A stretch of DNA of 64,000 bases, from positions 13,902-77,901 of the forward strand of contig DATIWX010000097.1 in the NCBI GenBank assembly GCA_035519135.1, given 5' to 3'. Both the position numbers and the translations under genes were made by a program. The notes beneath the pieces were generated by a model. The model was given only the letters and a program-made list of their open reading frames with translations, did no database searches and was not told where the DNA came from. The stretch is from VBDM01 sp035519135. Lineage in GTDB: Bacteria; Pseudomonadota; Gammaproteobacteria; Burkholderiales; SG8-39. Below are positions 61,883-64,000 of this stretch, piece after piece (position 1 is the stretch's first letter; every line of letters begins with the position of its first letter).

Positions 61883-62373
61883 AGAAGCCGGCGCCCAAGT
61901 CGGCGAAGGCACCGGAGGTCAAGGCGGTCGAGGCTGCGCCGGTCGAGGAGAAACCGGCGAGAAAGAGCGGCTTGACCGAAGCCGAGCTCATGCGTGCGCC
62001 CGCGTCGCAGTATATGAGCGCGGAGCAGCTCGCATTTTTCCGCGAGCGGCTGCTCCAAACGCAGAAAGAGCTGCTGGAGAAGGCGAACCTCACCTCGGAG
62101 CACCTGCGCGAACACGAGCTCGAGGCCGATCCGACCGACCAGGCGACGATCGAGGAAGAATATGCGCTCGAGCTGCGCGCGCGCGACCGCGAAAGAAAGC
62201 TTCTCAAGAAGATCGACGAGGCGCTGCGCCGCATCGACGAAGGCAGCTACGGCTACTGCGAAGAGACCGGCGAGCCCATCGGCATCGCGAGGTTGATCGC
62301 GCGGCCGACTGCGACCCTTTCGGTCGAAGCACAGACCCGCCGCGAGCAAAAGCAGCGACTCTACGGGGAGTAA
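61861..62373 (+). CDS. dksA: DksA-type transcription factor with a reduced zinc finger
   Basis: 170 residues. The coiled coil (about 55-125) carries the tip residues DPTDQAT (Asp90 and Asp93 equivalent to those that reach the polymerase active site). The globular end has only one cysteine, Cys133 in GYCEETGEPIG; the other three finger positions are not Cys (TATLSVEAQTRREQ). Single-cysteine DksAs are common in alpha- and betaproteobacteria and do not need zinc for folding. An N-terminal basic, Ala/Pro-rich tail (about 1-35) is longer than in E. coli. It acts with ppGpp on RNA polymerase. Confidence 0.95.
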   Translation: MFGRKAVKKPAPKSAKAPEVKAVEAAPVEEKPARKSGLTEAELMRAPASQYMSAEQLAFFRERLLQTQKELLEKANLTSEHLREHELEADPTDQATIEEEYALELRARDRERKLLKKIDEALRRIDEGSYGYCEETGEPIGIARLIARPTATLSVEAQTRREQKQRLYGE

Positions 62374-62421
62374 CTCGAAGTACCGACGGAAGCAGGGCTT
62401 GCGGTACACTATGTCGTGGTC

Positions 62422-62736
62422 ATGAATCGCACCCTGCGCCATCTGCTCGTCGCCGTCGCGCTGGTATTCGCCCAGCAGGCGGCGCAGTTGCATGCGCTGT
62501 CGCACGTCCAACGCGACCTTGCCGCGGCCGAACGCGGCGGCAAATGCGTTCCTCCCATCAGTCACCCCGCCGAGCAGTGCATCGCGTATCACGCGGTGGA
62601 CAGCGCACTTCCAGCGCTTGCACTTGCGCTCGACCCGCCTCGTCTTGTCTTTCCGGCCCTTGCGCCGGTGGACCTCCCTCTTCCGTTTTCGCCGCGAATC
62701 GAATTCGATTCTCGCGCTCCGCCCGTCCTCTCCTAG
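62422..62736 (+). CDS. Small secreted protein of unknown function
   Basis: 104 residues. A signal peptide (about 1-20, NRTLRHLLVAVALVFAQQA) precedes a mature part with His residues and two cysteines (HALSHVQRDL, KCVPPISHPAEQCIAYHAVD). Such small exported proteins with His and Cys lie between dksA and an outer-membrane protein in other betaproteobacteria, as I recall, but I do not know a named family. The C-terminal third is Pro/Leu-rich and may be partly artefactual. A metal-related role is only inference from neighbours. Confidence 0.6.
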   Translation: MNRTLRHLLVAVALVFAQQAAQLHALSHVQRDLAAAERGGKCVPPISHPAEQCIAYHAVDSALPALALALDPPRLVFPALAPVDLPLPFSPRIEFDSRAPPVLS

Positions 62737-62830
62737 TTCTGTCGTTTGGATTCGCTTCGCGCACGCGAAGCGATCGAGTTCGCAGGCTTCCGCCGGAAGC
62801 ATTGCGATCGCATGAACTTGGAGAGACAAC

Positions 62831-64000
62831 ATGTACGGTAAAGCAACTATGGCGCTCGCCATCGCGGCGGCGCTGGGTCTGCCCGAGGCCGTGAAGGCTC
62901 AGTCGCAAGACGAGCTCAAGGCCTTGCGCGAGCAGGTGAGGCAGCTGGATAAACGCGTGCAGGATGCCGAAGCTACTGCACAACAGGCGGCGGTGCAGGC
63001 CTCCAGTCGCCCGACCGGGGAAAGCGCGCTGAACCCCGCAGTTTCGCTGATCCTGAACGGCATCTATTCGAATCTTTCCCAGGACCCCAACACATACAAG
63101 ATCAATGGTTTCGTTCCTTCGAACGGCGAGGTCGCGCCTCCTCCTCGGGGCCTGAGCCTGGGTGAATCGGAGCTCGCGATCATGGCCAACATTGACCACA
63201 TGTTCCGCGGCACCGGGATATTCTCCATATCGCCAGAGAACGAGATCGAAGTCGAGGAAGCGTACATACAGACGCTCGCGCTCTCCTACGGCTTCACCAT
63301 CAAGGCAGGGCGGTTCTTCTCCTCCGTCGGCTACCAGAACCAGATCCACGCGCACGCCTGGGACTTCACCGACGCACCTCTCGCGATGAAGGCCTTCCTG
63401 GGCAACCAGTTGAGCGATGACGGCATCCAGCTGAAATGGGTGGCGCCGACCCCGTTCTATTTCGACCTCGGCGTTGAAGCCGGGCGCGGCAAGAGCTTTC
63501 CGTCCGGACCGGACGGCGGGCGCAACAAGAACGGCTCCAGCGCGGGCAATTTCTTCACCCACTTCGGCGGCGATTTCGGAACCGGCACCGCCTGGCAGCT
63601 CGGGGCTTCGTATCTCACGACCTCGCCGCAGGATCGCGTCTACGACGACGTCGATTCGACCGGCACACCGGTCACCAACAGCTTCACCGGCAAGACCAAG
63701 CTGTGGGTGCTCGACGGCATTCTGAAATGGGCGCCGAATTTCAACCCAACCCACACGTACTTCAAGCTGCAGGGCGAATACTTCCGGCGCAAGGAGAACG
63801 GCGACCTCACGTTCGACACCGCCGCGGCTTCGGCGGGAGGGACGCAAATCGGAGGATACAGCTCGGCTCAGTCGGGCTGGTACCTGCAAGGCGTCTACCA
63901 GTTCGTGCCGATGTGGCGCGTCGGTTATCGCTACGATCGGCTGGACGCGGGAACGACCGGAATCGGCCTGGTCGACTCGGGCGCGCTCACCGCGGCGGAC
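62831..64000 (+). CDS. Outer-membrane beta-barrel protein with N-terminal coiled coil, 3' end outside the window
   Basis: The frame is open for 390 codons from the ATG to the right edge. A signal peptide (about 1-23, ATMALAIAAALGLPEAVKA) is followed by a short coiled coil (DELKALREQVRQLDKRVQDA) of the kind seen in porins that trimerise or anchor to peptidoglycan. The rest has alternating aromatic strands typical of a barrel (YIQTLALSYGFTIKAGRFF, WYLQGVYQFVPMWRVGYRYD) and the segment HAHAWDFTDAPLA. Its place after COG0523-dksA suggests metal uptake, but it could be a phosphate- or carboxylate-type porin. It is not a TonB-dependent receptor because no plug domain is seen. Confidence 0.8.
   Translation, partial: MYGKATMALAIAAALGLPEAVKAQSQDELKALREQVRQLDKRVQDAEATAQQAAVQASSRPTGESALNPAVSLILNGIYSNLSQDPNTYKINGFVPSNGEVAPPPRGLSLGESELAIMANIDHMFRGTGIFSISPENEIEVEEAYIQTLALSYGFTIKAGRFFSSVGYQNQIHAHAWDFTDAPLAMKAFLGNQLSDDGIQLKWVAPTPFYFDLGVEAGRGKSFPSGPDGGRNKNGSSAGNFFTHFGGDFGTGTAWQLGASYLTTSPQDRVYDDVDSTGTPVTNSFTGKTKLWVLDGILKWAPNFNPTHTYFKLQGEYFRRKENGDLTFDTAAASAGGTQIGGYSSAQSGWYLQGVYQFVPMWRVGYRYDRLDAGTTGIGLVDSGALTAAD

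Noticed and set aside
61861..62373. DksA as a special zinc-independent second copy
   Set aside because: A single cysteine is the normal form in alpha- and betaproteobacteria, so the reduced finger alone does not show that it is a second paralogue.

Overview
The window is about 65 percent GC, gene-dense and almost entirely chromosomal housekeeping sequence from a betaproteobacterium. This rests on several signs: a tripartite tricarboxylate (Bug/TctC) receptor at the left edge, the leuS-lptE-holA and proA-nadD-rsfS-rlmH-maf-rng gene groups, a cys operon with APS reductase and a DUF934 protein, an SAH riboswitch before ahcY, and a single-cysteine DksA beside a COG0523 GTPase. I cannot name the genus. 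No tRNA, rRNA, CRISPR array, prophage or insertion sequence was seen. No stretch longer than about 180 bases lacks a gene.

Layout. 1-243: end of a Bug receptor gene and its terminator. 306-5560 (minus): proA, nadD, rsfS, rlmH, maf, rng and a tail-anchored small protein. 5628-8219 (plus): glnE. 8284-12433 (minus): leuS-lptE-holA. 12496-18201: a FecR-SPOR envelope protein, a UvrD helicase, ilvA and a 5-formyl-THF cyclo-ligase. 18277-24120: soluble lytic transglycosylase, NDUFA9-like epimerase, CCA-adding enzyme, a membrane-anchored C13 (caspase-like) peptidase and DUF2905. 24143-26820: a GST, then a minus-strand cytochrome b / Mo-pterin oxidoreductase / diheme cytochrome c operon. 26872-30538: MidA-like methyltransferase, pteridine reductase, TtcA and a DUF3750 protein. 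30584-32132: an HTH domain in one open frame with a class V alanine-glyoxylate-type aminotransferase. 32169-39890: a TetR operator and an efflux operon tetR-OMF-MFP-RND-flavin monooxygenase. 39893-41204: a transglutaminase-like unknown and dsbB. 41205-48260 (minus): the sulfate assimilation operon tauE-cysI-DUF934-cysH-cysD-cysN-cobA-small protein, divergent from a CysB-type regulator. 49403-50988: AraC-MGMT fusion and MgtC. 51023-55175 (minus): metK, HD-GYP and ahcY with its SAH riboswitch. 55268-59451: two lipid A acyltransferases, dapF, DUF484, xerC. 59522-64000: RlmI-like methyltransferase, COG0523 GTPase, dksA, a small secreted protein and a truncated outer-membrane protein gene.

How the parts work together. 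The cys operon takes sulfate from APS formation to sulfide and also makes siroheme precursor and a sulfite or sulfur exporter. The metK and ahcY genes, with the SAH riboswitch, run the methyl cycle. The LpxL-type, LptE, DsbB, Slt and efflux genes serve the envelope.

The most unusual items are the HTH-aminotransferase open frame with a palindrome before it, the membrane C13 peptidase, the flavin monooxygenase at the end of an RND operon, the Tat-lipoprotein Mo enzyme with its own cytochromes b and c, a 53-base dispersed repeat in two copies, and a perfect 22-base palindrome abutting the uvrD start.
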